Below the pieces are notes generated by a model. The model was not told the origin of the DNA. It saw nothing but the letters and a program-made list of their open reading frames with translations, and ran no database searches. Shown here piece after piece: positions 9,601-18,889 of a stretch of DNA of 64,000 bases. This DNA comes from Akkermansia sp. (GTDB lineage: Bacteria; Verrucomicrobiota; Verrucomicrobiia; Verrucomicrobiales; Akkermansiaceae): NCBI GenBank assembly GCA_017435365.1, contig JAFSFD010000005.1:1-64000 (forward strand). The letters run 5' to 3'. Each line of letters opens with the position of its first letter. The first letter of the stretch is position 1. Made by a program: the position numbers and the translations under genes.

Positions 9601-12600
9601 TGGTGACCACGCCACCGCTCACGGCGATGCTGCTGTCGTTATCGAGGCTGGTGACATCATCTGCCGTGCCGGTGACACCGATAGTCACGGTGCCATCTGT
9701 CACCGCGATACTGCCGGAGTTCTCAACAAGACCGGCGGCATAGAGTTCGCCAGCGTTGTTCAGCGTGCCGCTGTTGATGATATCCTCACCCACGGTCAGC
9801 ACACCTTCAGCGTTGTTGTTGAAGGTGCCATTGTTGGTCAGAGTATCAGCCGTGGCAGAGCCCACAGACACACCGGAACCAATAATCACATCGTAGTTAT
9901 TGTTGATGGTGCCGTTGTTCTCAATACCATTCTGGCTGCGCAGGGCGCCGCCTTCGTTCACCGTCAGCGTTGCACCCTTGGCAATGCGGGTATGGTTGGT
10001 GATAGCAACCTCGGTGGCAACATTCACGGTAGAACCGTTGTTCACAGCCAGGTTGCTGTTTACCAGCAGCAGGGAATCGCCTTCACCAGCTTCCAGCGTG
10101 TATTCGGTCACCGGTTCGGGTACTTCCGTGGTATCAGTATTGGTGGCAAAGGTCAGGTTTTCAACCAGGATTTCACCGTCAATCACTACTGTGCTGCTGC
10201 CGCGTCCATCGAACACAACCGATTCATCCTCAGCCGGCACAACATTGTCATTCCAGTTCGTGGCAGAGTTCCACAGATTATCCGCAGCATCGCCAGTACC
10301 GCCCCATACCGAACCCTGGCTGGCCACCACGAGAGTGACCACACCGGTGGTGGCATCGCGATCCAGCTTCAGCAGATACTGGCCATCAGCCACATCGTAG
10401 CCGGCTGTCTCGCCATTCAGGCTCAGCTCGTAGGAACCGATATTGGTAAGGGTCATCAGCTCCAGGCTGGAGGTACCATCCTGAATCATCGCCTCGAGCA
10501 AAGTATCGGCGATGCTCACATCCAGAGCAGAGCCCAGCGTATCCACCGTCAGCAGGTTCGTGCCCAGCTTATTGAGCACCACGGAGGAATCCGTTGCACC
10601 CATGGTCAGGCTCGTGGCCGTCAGCGAGCTGGTGGCCTCGGCTGTGCCGAGCGTCAAGTCGCCGCTCAGAGTCAGGGCTCCCACGGTGTTCTTGGCAGCC
10701 TGCAGGGTGAGAGCCCCGGCGCTGATGCTGCCGGCACCAGTCACAGCACCTGTTACGGTGATGCTCTTATCCGTGGCGGTGAGCGAACCATTGTTGTTCA
10801 GGGAACCAAGGGAGCTCAGCACGGCGGTACTACCAAGCGTTGCATCAGCATAGTTGGTCAGGCTATTGAGCGAGAGTTCACCAGTCAGACTGATGGTGGC
10901 GCGGGTATCTGCCGTATCGTCGGCGTTGCCAAGTTCAAGCTCCACGCCGCTCATGTTGCTGTTCACAACAATGCTCTTATCAGCCCCGGCGATAGTGGCA
11001 TCATCCACCTGGACCAGGAGGTTGTTGTTCACATGCGACATGTTTTCACCAGTACCATCTGCCATATTGGCATTAATCTCCTTGCTGCCGGTAAAGGCAA
11101 TGGTAAAGGTAGCAAGCTTATTGGTCTGCGTGCTGTCATTAAGCACGCTGCCCATCCATCCGCTCACATCACCAGCAAAGGTAATCGTCTGGCGCGATCC
11201 CTTAGTGCCGGAACGGTAAATCGTACCATCTCCGCTCACTGAGCCTGTGAAGATACGCTTATCTCCATCCCATCCATCGTTAATGGACCACGCCTTAGTC
11301 TCGCCATTATCCTGCAGCTTCAGGTTAGCTGCATAGGTGGTACCACCTTCACCATCTGCCTGGGAGAGATTCCCGGTCACACCGCAGAACTCCACAGTCG
11401 ATACGGTGGTTTCCGTAATTTTAGCAAGGGTGTCAATATTCAGGCCAACATTATTCACATTGGTCAGCTTCACCGTGCCCGTCCAATCGCCCAGCACAAC
11501 ACCGTCACCCAGCGTCGAGACACCATCTGCCAGAGCATAGGTACCGCCGCCACCCAGCTTGATCTGATGGCTTGCATCGGTCACGGTGCTTGCAGAAGCA
11601 AGAGTAACGCCGCTACCGATGGTCACGACAGACTGACCTTCCTTGGCAGCCTTGATGAGCACACCGCTGTTCAATGCCTGATCAAGGCTGAGGTTAGCAC
11701 CATCCAGCACAACAGCCGTCATCTGGGCATGAGCATCGCCGGTCAGGGCACCGTAGGTGCCATCAGCCGTACGCAGATAGTATTCCGTGCCGTAAGTGCC
11801 GGCAAGCGTCACCCCGCCATCGGCATAGGAAACACCCTCCGTGGAGCCGTTCACCTGCCAGGTCACATCGCTGACGGTAAGATTACCAACCGTATTGACC
11901 AGCGAGTATACGGAATCCGTGCGCTGGTAACCGTTCTCACCTTCGCTGTAGCCGGTGACAGAAGTTGCTGCAGGCGTGTAGTTCGTGGTATCCACGTTGA
12001 TAGTACCTGCCAGAGCCACCTTGCCATTGGCATTATTCAGCTGGCTGGTGATAGTGGCATTGGTCAGGGTGATAGTACCCTCACCCGTTTCGATGGTCAC
12101 ACCGCCAATGGTAGCACCGGAAACGGCACCACCGGTCACCGTACCGGTAATACCCCAGCTGTTGGCACCCGTCTTGAGCATACCACCGCTGATGGTGGTG
12201 GCAATGTAGGATTCGACACCACGAGTGCCGGTGAGTTCCAGCACGCCGCCTTCCATAATGAAAGTATTAGTATCCAACTTGTAACCGCTTCCATTATTAT
12301 TATCTCCGCGAACAATGGAATCAGCCTTAATGCTACCACCTTCAAGCATGGACAGGGCGCTGCCTACCGTACCGGTGCCGATATTAGAATTGCCAAGTAG
12401 AATTTCGCCCGAGGCAACGATGGAGCCATCTTCATCAACAATCAGATTGACGTGACGACCAACCTTGAAGTCCCCGCTCGTTGTAACCTTCTTGCCCACA
12501 GTCCAATCCATGGAACCATCTTGACGAAGAATTTCAAGGGTACCATCCACGTTAATGTCCGCGTTATATTCAAGCGCTTCCAAATCATTAATAGTGCACC

Positions 12601-15600
12601 ACCCGCCGGTAATCTGAATCTCGCCAGTACCAGTGGCTATTTGCAGTTTCTTCATCAAATCTGCGTTATAACCAAGTCCCCGCACATCCAGCACACCATC
12701 GACCGTAAGCGTCTCCAATGCACCGATGTTGAGCGTACCGGCACCGAACTTGGCCGTACCGGCACCGATTTCCAGCGTAGAGGTGGTCAGCTGGCCGCTA
12801 TTGGCAGAAACAAAGCTGTACTCCTTATCAGCCCCAGCAGCAATGGAGACGGAAGCCGCCTCAACAGCACCATCGATGGTGACCTCTTCGGTTGCCTCTG
12901 TCAGCTCACCAAAGGTAGCCTTATCGCCACTGGCGAAGGTATCAGCATCAGTAGAGCCGAACTTGCTACCCACCTTCCAGGTGGAGTTGGCGGCATCCCA
13001 GATAAGTTCCTTGATCTGCACCCTGTTATCTACCAACACCAGGTTAGTGCCATCCAGCTTCACCGTGAAATCGGTCAGGTCGAGCACCTCGGTATTGCTG
13101 GTAATGGAGCTGAAAATAGTATCCGCAGCAACCTCTGTACCAGACACGCCGCTGGCTACGCCAGACATCAGTACCATGGTCTGCCCGGTCATCGAACCCA
13201 TGGTCAGAGCAAACTTGCCATCAATCGTGAGAGCCGCCCCTGCATCGCCCGCCAGAGTCAGAGCACCGGCAGTTACATTCAGAGCAGCACCATCAGCCAA
13301 AGTCAGGGCACCACCCAGGGTGGTGGCCCCGGTTGTAATCAGGCTGGCTCCGTTGTTCACCGTCACGCCACCGCTGATAGCATAGTTGCCATTCAGCGTG
13401 AGGGCACCCTCTGCTACAGTAGCATTGCCGATGCTATTGTTGCCGTGGGATTTGACATAGAGATTGGCAGAACCCTTCTTTGTGAAGCCTGCGGTGGAAA
13501 GAGCTCCCAGCGTAGTATCGGCAGCAGTATCAATGATGCTGAAATCCTTGAACAAGAGGTTCTGGCAGGAGCCATTCGATTCCATGATCTTCAGGGTGCT
13601 ATCACCCGTGATGACAGAGCCGCTCTTACCACTGGCTACAGTATATCCACCAGAGATTGTACCATGCATCGACGCGCCAGCATATACCTTCACGGTGGTG
13701 TTTGCCGTTGAAATCTTCGTGCTGCCCTGCTGGGAGCCAGCTGCGTACACATCATTGATGATACCACCCTTCAGTTCGATGGTGATATCGCCCTGATTGA
13801 TGGTGGACGCTTCATGATTCCTGACAGTATGAGAGCCGCCGTAGATATTCATCTTCCTAGAGGCGGAGCCACCACCCTCAACCGTGATGTTTACATCACC
13901 CAGAGAAGCATTGACGGCAGAGGTACCGTCACCTTCAATCTTATAACCACCATAAACATTGCTGACCTCAGTAGAGCCACTTATATTGATATCAACATTA
14001 CCTGTAGTGAAATTCACCTCGCCGGAAGTCTGGCGGCTTGCGCCCACCACGCTACTGAGCACACCACCTGTGATGTTCACATTGGTAGCCCCGACAGTAG
14101 CTGTAGCACCGTTGGTCACAACGGTGCCGCCCACGATATTGCCCGTATAGGTGCCACCGGCAATATTCAGGCTGGAGGTACCGGAAATCAAGGACGTACC
14201 GTTCTGAATCAACGAACCAGCCACAACATCCTTATTGAAGGTGATGTCATTTCCGGCGATAATGCTGAGGTTGGTATCGCCATTAATCTTGGAAATACAG
14301 CCTGTGTTGGTACGATTGGTGTAGTTACCGCCGTACAGGGCCTTAGCAAAGGTGTCCTTATCACCTCCATAACCGGAAAGGTCGATAGTGACATTGGTCT
14401 CACCTGTCATCTCGAAGCGAGCAATACGATCTGCTTTACTGTGCACCAGAGCAATGGAACCACCGGCAACAATGTGCGTCGGATCATTGGTAGTGATGAG
14501 GTGGGCGGCCGTTGTAGTATCGCTCAGCGGCACGTAAATGAAGACATTGGTATTACCCGTATGGTACGAAGTGTAGGTATCACCGTCGCAAGTGGCAGAG
14601 GAGCCGGCAATGTTACCGGTAATCTCTCCATTCATCACACTGATGTAGGAACTGCCATTGAAACGGGGACTATTGCATTCCTGGATGAAACCGCCGATGA
14701 TATGCCCCACCTCGGTATCAGCACCATCCACCATGATGTGTGTGTCGGCGTTGAGATTCCAGCCACTACCACCGGAAATCAACCAGTTGGCTGCTCGACT
14801 GCCGCCGATAAGCCCCTTGAACTGACCAGCAGAAGCCTGGATCCACACATCTTCATTGGCTGTTGCATAGCTACCATTATCAGCAGCAACGATACCACCA
14901 TAAATGATGGCATTTTCACCACCACCGATAGCGTTGATTGCCACGTAGCCTTCCATGTCATAACTTTCGTTACCATTAAGGGCCAGATCACCATCTGCCA
15001 CGGCAGAAGCAACAAGCTCAGTCGGCCCCTGGGCAATTTCTCTAGCGCCCCAGTTCCTATCCCAGTAGGTGGAAATGCCAGCGGTGGAACTCAGCCAGGC
15101 CAGGCCATCCTTGCTGGTAATCTTGTAATCAGAAAGACCGGCAACGTTGAGCAGGTTCTTAAGGGCCTCTGCATCGCCATCGGCAGCCAGGGTGATACCC
15201 AGGTTCACACCGCTGGCAATCTGCTCATCAGTAAGAGAAAGAAGGTCCACAGCAACACTCTGCGTCAGCTCGCCAAGGCTGAGCACATTACCGGCAGGAT
15301 TCGTGTAACACAGCGTGGTATCAACTGCCAGGGTAATGCCACCGGAGAGGGTGAGGGTACCTTCATAGTTCATCCCCACAACACCGGCAAGGGTAGCAGC
15401 TCCGGTCACAACCAGACCACCTTCACCGGTCTTGGTCAGGTTAGTCAGTGTCACAGCCGTATCAATGGTCATCACCTTGCCTGCAGCCTGATCCACAGCT
15501 CCCACGTTGAGGGCACGGGACAGTTCGCTGGTAATGGTACCGTTGTAATCCTTGACCTTGCCGAAGGTGGTACCCCCATTATCATCTCTTCCAACAATGG

Positions 15601-17923
15601 ACAAATCACCATGACCAGTCAGCACACCAAAATTCAACCCACCGTTCCAGTGATACTTGATTTCAGAATCAGCCTGGACCTCCAAGGACTTGAACGAGGT
15701 ACCTGCATCAGCAGAGGAGTCCTCAGAATAAAGCTGCCCCCCATTCAACACCATAGCCGTAGAGTTGCATGACGCGCTACTGTGATTAATCTGGAACACA
15801 CCACCTTCATTCACAACGATGCTACCGCAATTCAGAACATTGGTACCGCTATCCGAAGTATCGCTACCCCAGCGTACAGTACCTCCGTCAATAACGATAC
15901 CCTTGTTGTTGACAGCACCATCCAGTCGCAGGAGGCCATCCCCCGTCTTAGTGAGGATACCACCGCTCAGTTCACCACCAATGAAGATATTCTTATCAGC
16001 GCCCACTACAGCCACCGTAGAGTCAGTTGCCAGCTCCACAGCGGCAACAGAAATGTCACCTGTGCCGTTATTACGCAGCAGAGCCGCATTCACCACCTCG
16101 CCACCAGAAGTCCAGCCACCATCGCCATTGAGCACAATCTTACCTACCGTGGCATTGCCGCCCAGGCGCAGGCCAGCACCATCCTTTACTTCAATATCGC
16201 CCACCACCTGATTGCTGGAGGTCAGGTAAAGGGCACCGGATTCGATAATAACATTTGTCTCCAGCTTGTCAGCAGAAGTCTGGGGAAGTTCGCTCATCTG
16301 CCATTCCTTTGCAGAGCCACCGTCCAGAATCACATTGGAAGCCTCACCCACAATCAGACCGGAGGTAGCCAGGCTGGCCGTCTTGAGCTCCAAATTACCA
16401 CCCAACCTGACGGAACCAGCTGTCACCTTGCTGGCACCATCCATGACCAAGTCGGTACCAGACTCAACGATAATGCAGGCGATGGACATATTATCCGCTA
16501 CAGTTGCCTGCACCTCTCCCTGCCCGGCATCAAAGATCACTACTGAATCAGACTGGACGGTACCACCTGCAAACTCGGTATCGGCATCCCAAGTGAAGGA
16601 GCCGCCGGTATTCCAGTGCAGTTCGGATACGGAAGTCAGGGTGCCATCTGCACTCAGCAGCATGCTGCCGGAAAGGCTGCCTCCTGTTACCTGCACCACG
16701 CGAGTCACGATGGACCCACCTTCGCCCAGCACAAAGACCTGATAGTTATCACCCCCCGTCCAATTGCTCATATCAAAGACGGTCGTATCCGCAAACCTTG
16801 CGGCTCCTGTCAGCGTGACGGCATTTGTAAACTTCACCGTACCCTGCAGGTCTGCACTATTTCCCAGTTTCTGATCAGCCGCAAGATTCAGCACACCGCC
16901 ATCCTGCAGAGTGATAGCGGATGCGAATGTGGCAGAAGTATTCAGCGTGAGCGTTGCACCGGAATCTACAACCATGTTTCCGCTACTCATATTACCTGCA
17001 CCAGTAAACTTAGCTTCACCCGCACGGATAAAGAAACTGTGCGTAAAAGTATTGGCTGCCGTCAACTCCATGATGCCATTACCCGTCTTCTGAACACCAT
17101 GTGCATTGTCGGCATTAACAAGCGCAGAATCAAGACGAAGGTCGGCTGTATTAGTGGCATCAATAGCATAGTTACCGCGTACCACATTAAAGACATAACC
17201 GCCACTTTCCGCACCATTGTTACCGGTCTTGATTTCGCCAGCACCACGAATGACGGACATCTGCGTGGCATCGGCTATTGTATTAATGGAACTCTGGCGG
17301 CGTTCGAACCACACTTTCGAGCCTTCACCGATTACGATTGTACCACCACTAAGGTTGATGTCGGTACGATTAAGGTAAAAATTAGTATTATCTTTAATCG
17401 TCCACTCAGAACCCGCCCCCATATTGACCACACGATGAGCATCGTGTCGCGTGCCGTTCCCCCAGCCGAAGATGTTCAGGGACTTCATCTTGGCACCTGC
17501 TGCCAGTTCAATTGTTACATCAGCATTCTGCTTGGAGGCAAAAACACAAAGCTCAGACTCATTAGAAGTGATATCGAGCGTAGCACCAGTTGCTACTTTC
17601 ACCAGAGAGACACCATTATTCTCACCCTGATTCGCTGCCCAGGTAACCGTACCATCTGTCACTTCAAACGTAATGGAAGAGTCAGGGGAATCCAGAGTGA
17701 TAGGATTGCTCACGGTTGCTCCATTACCAAGCTTAAGAACATCACCATCAGCAAAAGTAGCGGAGGGGTCTGTGTATTCAGCTGAATATGCCTGGTCGGC
17801 CAAAGCGAAGGCAACCACGCCGCCGGTAATAGCAGCTGTACCTACTGTGGTAGAAATGCCGGCTACGGCTGTGATGCAGGCGAGCACGGCATTGCGGAGT
17901 AATTTCGGGAGGTGTAATTTCAT
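6656..17923 (-). CDS. Giant autotransporter with beta-strand repeats
   Basis: A 3755-residue type Va-like autotransporter. The start is set at the ATG at 17923 because it opens a normal long signal peptide (MKLHLPKLLRN..., likely cleaved after AYSA, about residue 48). An in-frame ATG 25 codons upstream would place a hydrophilic stretch in front. The passenger is low-complexity, rich in G, T, N, S and D, and carries many autotransporter-associated repeats of the form LTKTGEGGLVVTG or GDGLLRLDG. Two asparagine/aspartate-rich blocks in the last third read NNGTFNN and DNDGTI. About the last 280 residues (from ~3475) form the outer-membrane barrel, starting NAWINAEGDRSE and ending in the expected terminal aromatic (YRINF). 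Such proteins are surface-exposed adhesins or shed passengers; no enzymatic domain is recognisable. Base composition matches the neighbouring genes, with a few AT-richer passenger blocks. The gene is alone in its transcription unit. Confidence 0.93.
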   Translation of the reverse strand: MKLHLPKLLRNAVLACITAVAGISTTVGTAAITGGVVAFALADQAYSAEYTDPSATFADGDVLKLGNGATVSNPITLDSPDSSITFEVTDGTVTWAANQGENNGVSLVKVATGATLDITSNESELCVFASKQNADVTIELAAGAKMKSLNIFGWGNGTRHDAHRVVNMGAGSEWTIKDNTNFYLNRTDINLSGGTIVIGEGSKVWFERRQSSINTIADATQMSVIRGAGEIKTGNNGAESGGYVFNVVRGNYAIDATNTADLRLDSALVNADNAHGVQKTGNGIMELTAANTFTHSFFIRAGEAKFTGAGNMSSGNMVVDSGATLTLNTSATFASAITLQDGGVLNLAADQKLGNSADLQGTVKFTNAVTLTGAARFADTTVFDMSNWTGGDNYQVFVLGEGGSIVTRVVQVTGGSLSGSMLLSADGTLTSVSELHWNTGGSFTWDADTEFAGGTVQSDSVVIFDAGQGEVQATVADNMSIACIIVESGTDLVMDGASKVTAGSVRLGGNLELKTASLATSGLIVGEASNVILDGGSAKEWQMSELPQTSADKLETNVIIESGALYLTSSNQVVGDIEVKDGAGLRLGGNATVGKIVLNGDGGWTSGGEVVNAALLRNNGTGDISVAAVELATDSTVAVVGADKNIFIGGELSGGILTKTGDGLLRLDGAVNNKGIVIDGGTVRWGSDTSDSGTNVLNCGSIVVNEGGVFQINHSSASCNSTAMVLNGGQLYSEDSSADAGTSFKSLEVQADSEIKYHWNGGLNFGVLTGHGDLSIVGRDDNGGTTFGKVKDYNGTITSELSRALNVGAVDQAAGKVMTIDTAVTLTNLTKTGEGGLVVTGAATLAGVVGMNYEGTLTLSGGITLAVDTTLCYTNPAGNVLSLGELTQSVAVDLLSLTDEQIASGVNLGITLAADGDAEALKNLLNVAGLSDYKITSKDGLAWLSSTAGISTYWDRNWGAREIAQGPTELVASAVADGDLALNGNESYDMEGYVAINAIGGGENAIIYGGIVAADNGSYATANEDVWIQASAGQFKGLIGGSRAANWLISGGSGWNLNADTHIMVDGADTEVGHIIGGFIQECNSPRFNGSSYISVMNGEITGNIAGSSATCDGDTYTSYHTGNTNVFIYVPLSDTTTAAHLITTNDPTHIVAGGSIALVHSKADRIARFEMTGETNVTIDLSGYGGDKDTFAKALYGGNYTNRTNTGCISKINGDTNLSIIAGNDITFNKDVVAGSLIQNGTSLISGTSSLNIAGGTYTGNIVGGTVVTNGATATVGATNVNITGGVLSSVVGASRQTSGEVNFTTGNVDINISGSTEVSNVYGGYKIEGDGTSAVNASLGDVNITVEGGGSASRKMNIYGGSHTVRNHEASTINQGDITIELKGGIINDVYAAGSQQGSTKISTANTTVKVYAGASMHGTISGGYTVASGKSGSVITGDSTLKIMESNGSCQNLLFKDFSIIDTAADTTLGALSTAGFTKKGSANLYVKSHGNNSIGNATVAEGALTLNGNYAISGGVTVNNGASLITTGATTLGGALTLADGAALNVTAGALTLAGDAGAALTIDGKFALTMGSMTGQTMVLMSGVASGVSGTEVAADTIFSSITSNTEVLDLTDFTVKLDGTNLVLVDNRVQIKELIWDAANSTWKVGSKFGSTDADTFASGDKATFGELTEATEEVTIDGAVEAASVSIAAGADKEYSFVSANSGQLTTSTLEIGAGTAKFGAGTLNIGALETLTVDGVLDVRGLGYNADLMKKLQIATGTGEIQITGGWCTINDLEALEYNADINVDGTLEILRQDGSMDWTVGKKVTTSGDFKVGRHVNLIVDEDGSIVASGEILLGNSNIGTGTVGSALSMLEGGSIKADSIVRGDNNNGSGYKLDTNTFIMEGGVLELTGTRGVESYIATTISGGMLKTGANSWGITGTVTGGAVSGATIGGVTIETGEGTITLTNATITSQLNNANGKVALAGTINVDTTNYTPAATSVTGYSEGENGYQRTDSVYSLVNTVGNLTVSDVTWQVNGSTEGVSYADGGVTLAGTYGTEYYLRTADGTYGALTGDAHAQMTAVVLDGANLSLDQALNSGVLIKAAKEGQSVVTIGSGVTLASASTVTDASHQIKLGGGGTYALADGVSTLGDGVVLGDWTGTVKLTNVNNVGLNIDTLAKITETTVSTVEFCGVTGNLSQADGEGGTTYAANLKLQDNGETKAWSINDGWDGDKRIFTGSVSGDGTIYRSGTKGSRQTITFAGDVSGWMGSVLNDSTQTNKLATFTIAFTGSKEINANMADGTGENMSHVNNNLLVQVDDATIAGADKSIVVNSNMSGVELELGNADDTADTRATISLTGELSLNSLTNYADATLGSTAVLSSLGSLNNNGSLTATDKSITVTGAVTGAGSISAGALTLQAAKNTVGALTLSGDLTLGTAEATSSLTATSLTMGATDSSVVLNKLGTNLLTVDTLGSALDVSIADTLLEAMIQDGTSSLELMTLTNIGSYELSLNGETAGYDVADGQYLLKLDRDATTGVVTLVVASQGSVWGGTGDAADNLWNSATNWNDNVVPAEDESVVFDGRGSSTVVIDGEILVENLTFATNTDTTEVPEPVTEYTLEAGEGDSLLLVNSNLAVNNGSTVNVATEVAITNHTRIAKGATLTVNEGGALRSQNGIENNGTINNNYDVIIGSGVSVGSATADTLTNNGTFNNNAEGVLTVGEDIINSGTLNNAGELYAAGLVENSGSIAVTDGTVTIGVTGTADDVTSLDNDSSIAVSGGVVTINGSVDNDGTITIGGTDKDTLATVKVNGNLDNTNGTITIGSAAVADNPDTEDDEPAAATYGSLTVTGDLTGTGATDKLTVEEGSSLAVGGDLTAADVALEFGGNVTVGGDVKVNDLTINERASFTANGTDSDVDITTLTNNGSLAVGKDVDGTLTGGKLHIGTLDGSGSVAVGSNGTLDITTLNGTGNVIVGEGGTLSITNDATFAGTIDNKGTLITDKTMTLTTQTTTGGTIEAKDLVVNADANGSEFTSITTDSITIDTLTDNPTLTTDAVAAKTDGGKITINLTQLTPDETTGAWDSATIIDGGANAYHLLQINSDVAVSELFTLNLDSDVEQDILAAGLKAELWDGKTTDDSVSWLDSDVESNVLLNVREQSDEESVWSVGDTESKAGLIVLVDGSLKNDTILDNVRKVEVSGAKEISLTGDISTVKLNGLTALGDDSVLSIKGDGEADTATMNGEYTGVLNLQSVTADMDLTDATVKAKDNTVVLKGIIEDGMLEVQQSSAAQGDGLVLDNTTLRVVIDKDFATLDAATLADRENSIVDLGDTKSDGDIEVGTYNAAGDFIVSAGYAKYFDMSTIKVDANGNVVADRNTSFYTGNLDEGATSANGAAGLGLADEALVALNPQGAAQKGDLADVLDRLDALVATGNTAAADELGASLAGASTAVLGMAVSGDVDRQLQAIRNRTTTMGVDQSVANEDMPYFNAWINAEGDRSELSESGTEGGYELSSWGGTVGFDVDLCPTFTAGMALTAMYGDIDTTGADKASGNIDTYYVTAFARYAPSAWTHTFVATVGMSDISLDRHVAGAEVEGETDGLSFGLMYEVGRVFALTEDGSTCLQPVFNVTWKHTAIDAYTEDGSDLALEVDEQTLDTVTFGLGARLQTVVGESMYNRTSILEARVLAKADVGDRSGSADVALSALPGAKASVDSAEMGTFGLEAGAGLTIPVGDEGGSIFMDASVELRSDYTNVNGTVGYRINF

Positions 17924-18004
17924 GGTGTTTTGTATGAGGTGTAAAACTTTTTTCGAGGTGACACCGCGTGGGAAGTAGACAGTACTCCCATGATGCACTC
18001 TAGC

Positions 18005-18033
18005 ATACTACCCAAAATGCCCCACGAGCGCAA
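18005..18033 (-). promoter_or_regulatory. Candidate promoter of the autotransporter
   Basis: On the minus strand TTGCGC (18033-18028) and TAGTAT (18010-18005) are 17 nt apart. It would give a leader of about 75 nt, unlike most promoters in this window. The interval 17924-18286 otherwise holds only this promoter and that of the downstream antitoxin gene. Confidence 0.45.
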
Positions 18034-18225
18034 GCAGAAAAGCTGTTTTTGCTGCCAAATTCCGCAAAATTCAGAAAAAACCTCCAATCCGCGCCCAAAA
18101 GGCAGACAGAAAGGCAGCCTCCACCCCACCCTCTGCTTCCGCCAAGGCTTGGCCAAGACAGGACGCCGATGTGAAGAAATAGGGAACAGAAAAAAAACAG
18201 GGAGGGTACAAATTCGGTTTTAGGA

Positions 18226-18254
18226 TTGACAGACAACACTGATTATGACAGGAT
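18226..18254 (+). promoter_or_regulatory. Promoter of the AbiE-type operon
   Basis: TTGACA (18226-18231), a 17-nt spacer and CAGGAT (18249-18254), 32 nt before the antitoxin ATG. AbiE antitoxins usually repress their own promoter, but no clear operator repeat was seen here. Confidence 0.55.
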
Positions 18255-18286
18255 AGGGGTGTACAGAAAGGAACTCCGGAATACCC

Positions 18287-18889
18287 ATGACCACTGCCAA
18301 AAGAGTTGAAGAACAAATCGCCAGGCGCTTTGCCGCAGGCGAGGTGTTTTTTGCCGGAGATTTTGCGACTGATGGTGACCGACCTGAACAGGCAGGACGA
18401 ATTCTGGCACAACTTGCAAAAAATAAAAAGATTTTGCGCGTGGGGCGAGGTTATTATACGCGTCCGAAGAAAAGCAGATTTACCGGGCGCGATTTGTTAC
18501 CTGGAGCAGAGGAACTTGCCCGCGCATTTGCCCGCAAGAATGGTTGCAAGATAATGCCGGATGGAGCAACGCTCTCAAACAAATACCAACTGAGCAGCCA
18601 GGTTCCGGCAAAGTGTGTATATGTGACAGACCGCGGTTCAGGCGAGTTTCAACTTGGGTCAATGAAGGTGAGTTTCAAACGCCGGGGTACAAGCGTACGG
18701 CGGTACTGTGGTTCTGTTGGGGGTGAAATTTGCGCCGCTCTGAAATACGTCGGTCGCTCGCGCATTGATTCTAAGCAGGTTCGAAGACAACTATCCTCAG
18801 CACTTTCAACGGCAGACAAAATGGAATTGAATCAGTGGTCGGCCAATGCACCCAACTGGATTCGCCCACTTATAACGGAATTACCATGA
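18287..18889 (+). CDS. AbiEi-like antitoxin (DUF6088 type)
   Basis: A 200-residue protein resembling DUF6088/AbiEi antitoxins of type IV toxin-antitoxin systems. These bind DNA to repress the operon and counter the nucleotidyltransferase toxin. The N-terminal third reads as a small winged-helix domain: FFAGDF, then a spaced LAKNKKILRVGRGYY stretch, as in this family. The C-terminal part (LSNKYQLSSQVPAKCVYVTDR) matches the usual second domain. The stop overlaps the start of the next gene (ATGA), so the two are translationally coupled. The family call rests on order and motifs, not on an alignment. Confidence 0.82.
   Translation: MTTAKRVEEQIARRFAAGEVFFAGDFATDGDRPEQAGRILAQLAKNKKILRVGRGYYTRPKKSRFTGRDLLPGAEELARAFARKNGCKIMPDGATLSNKYQLSSQVPAKCVYVTDRGSGEFQLGSMKVSFKRRGTSVRRYCGSVGGEICAALKYVGRSRIDSKQVRRQLSSALSTADKMELNQWSANAPNWIRPLITELP

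Noticed and set aside
7052..11242. Very long open frame antisense to the autotransporter
   Set aside because: It is the opposite strand of a repetitive, GC-skewed passenger; it has no promoter, no family features and low-complexity composition.
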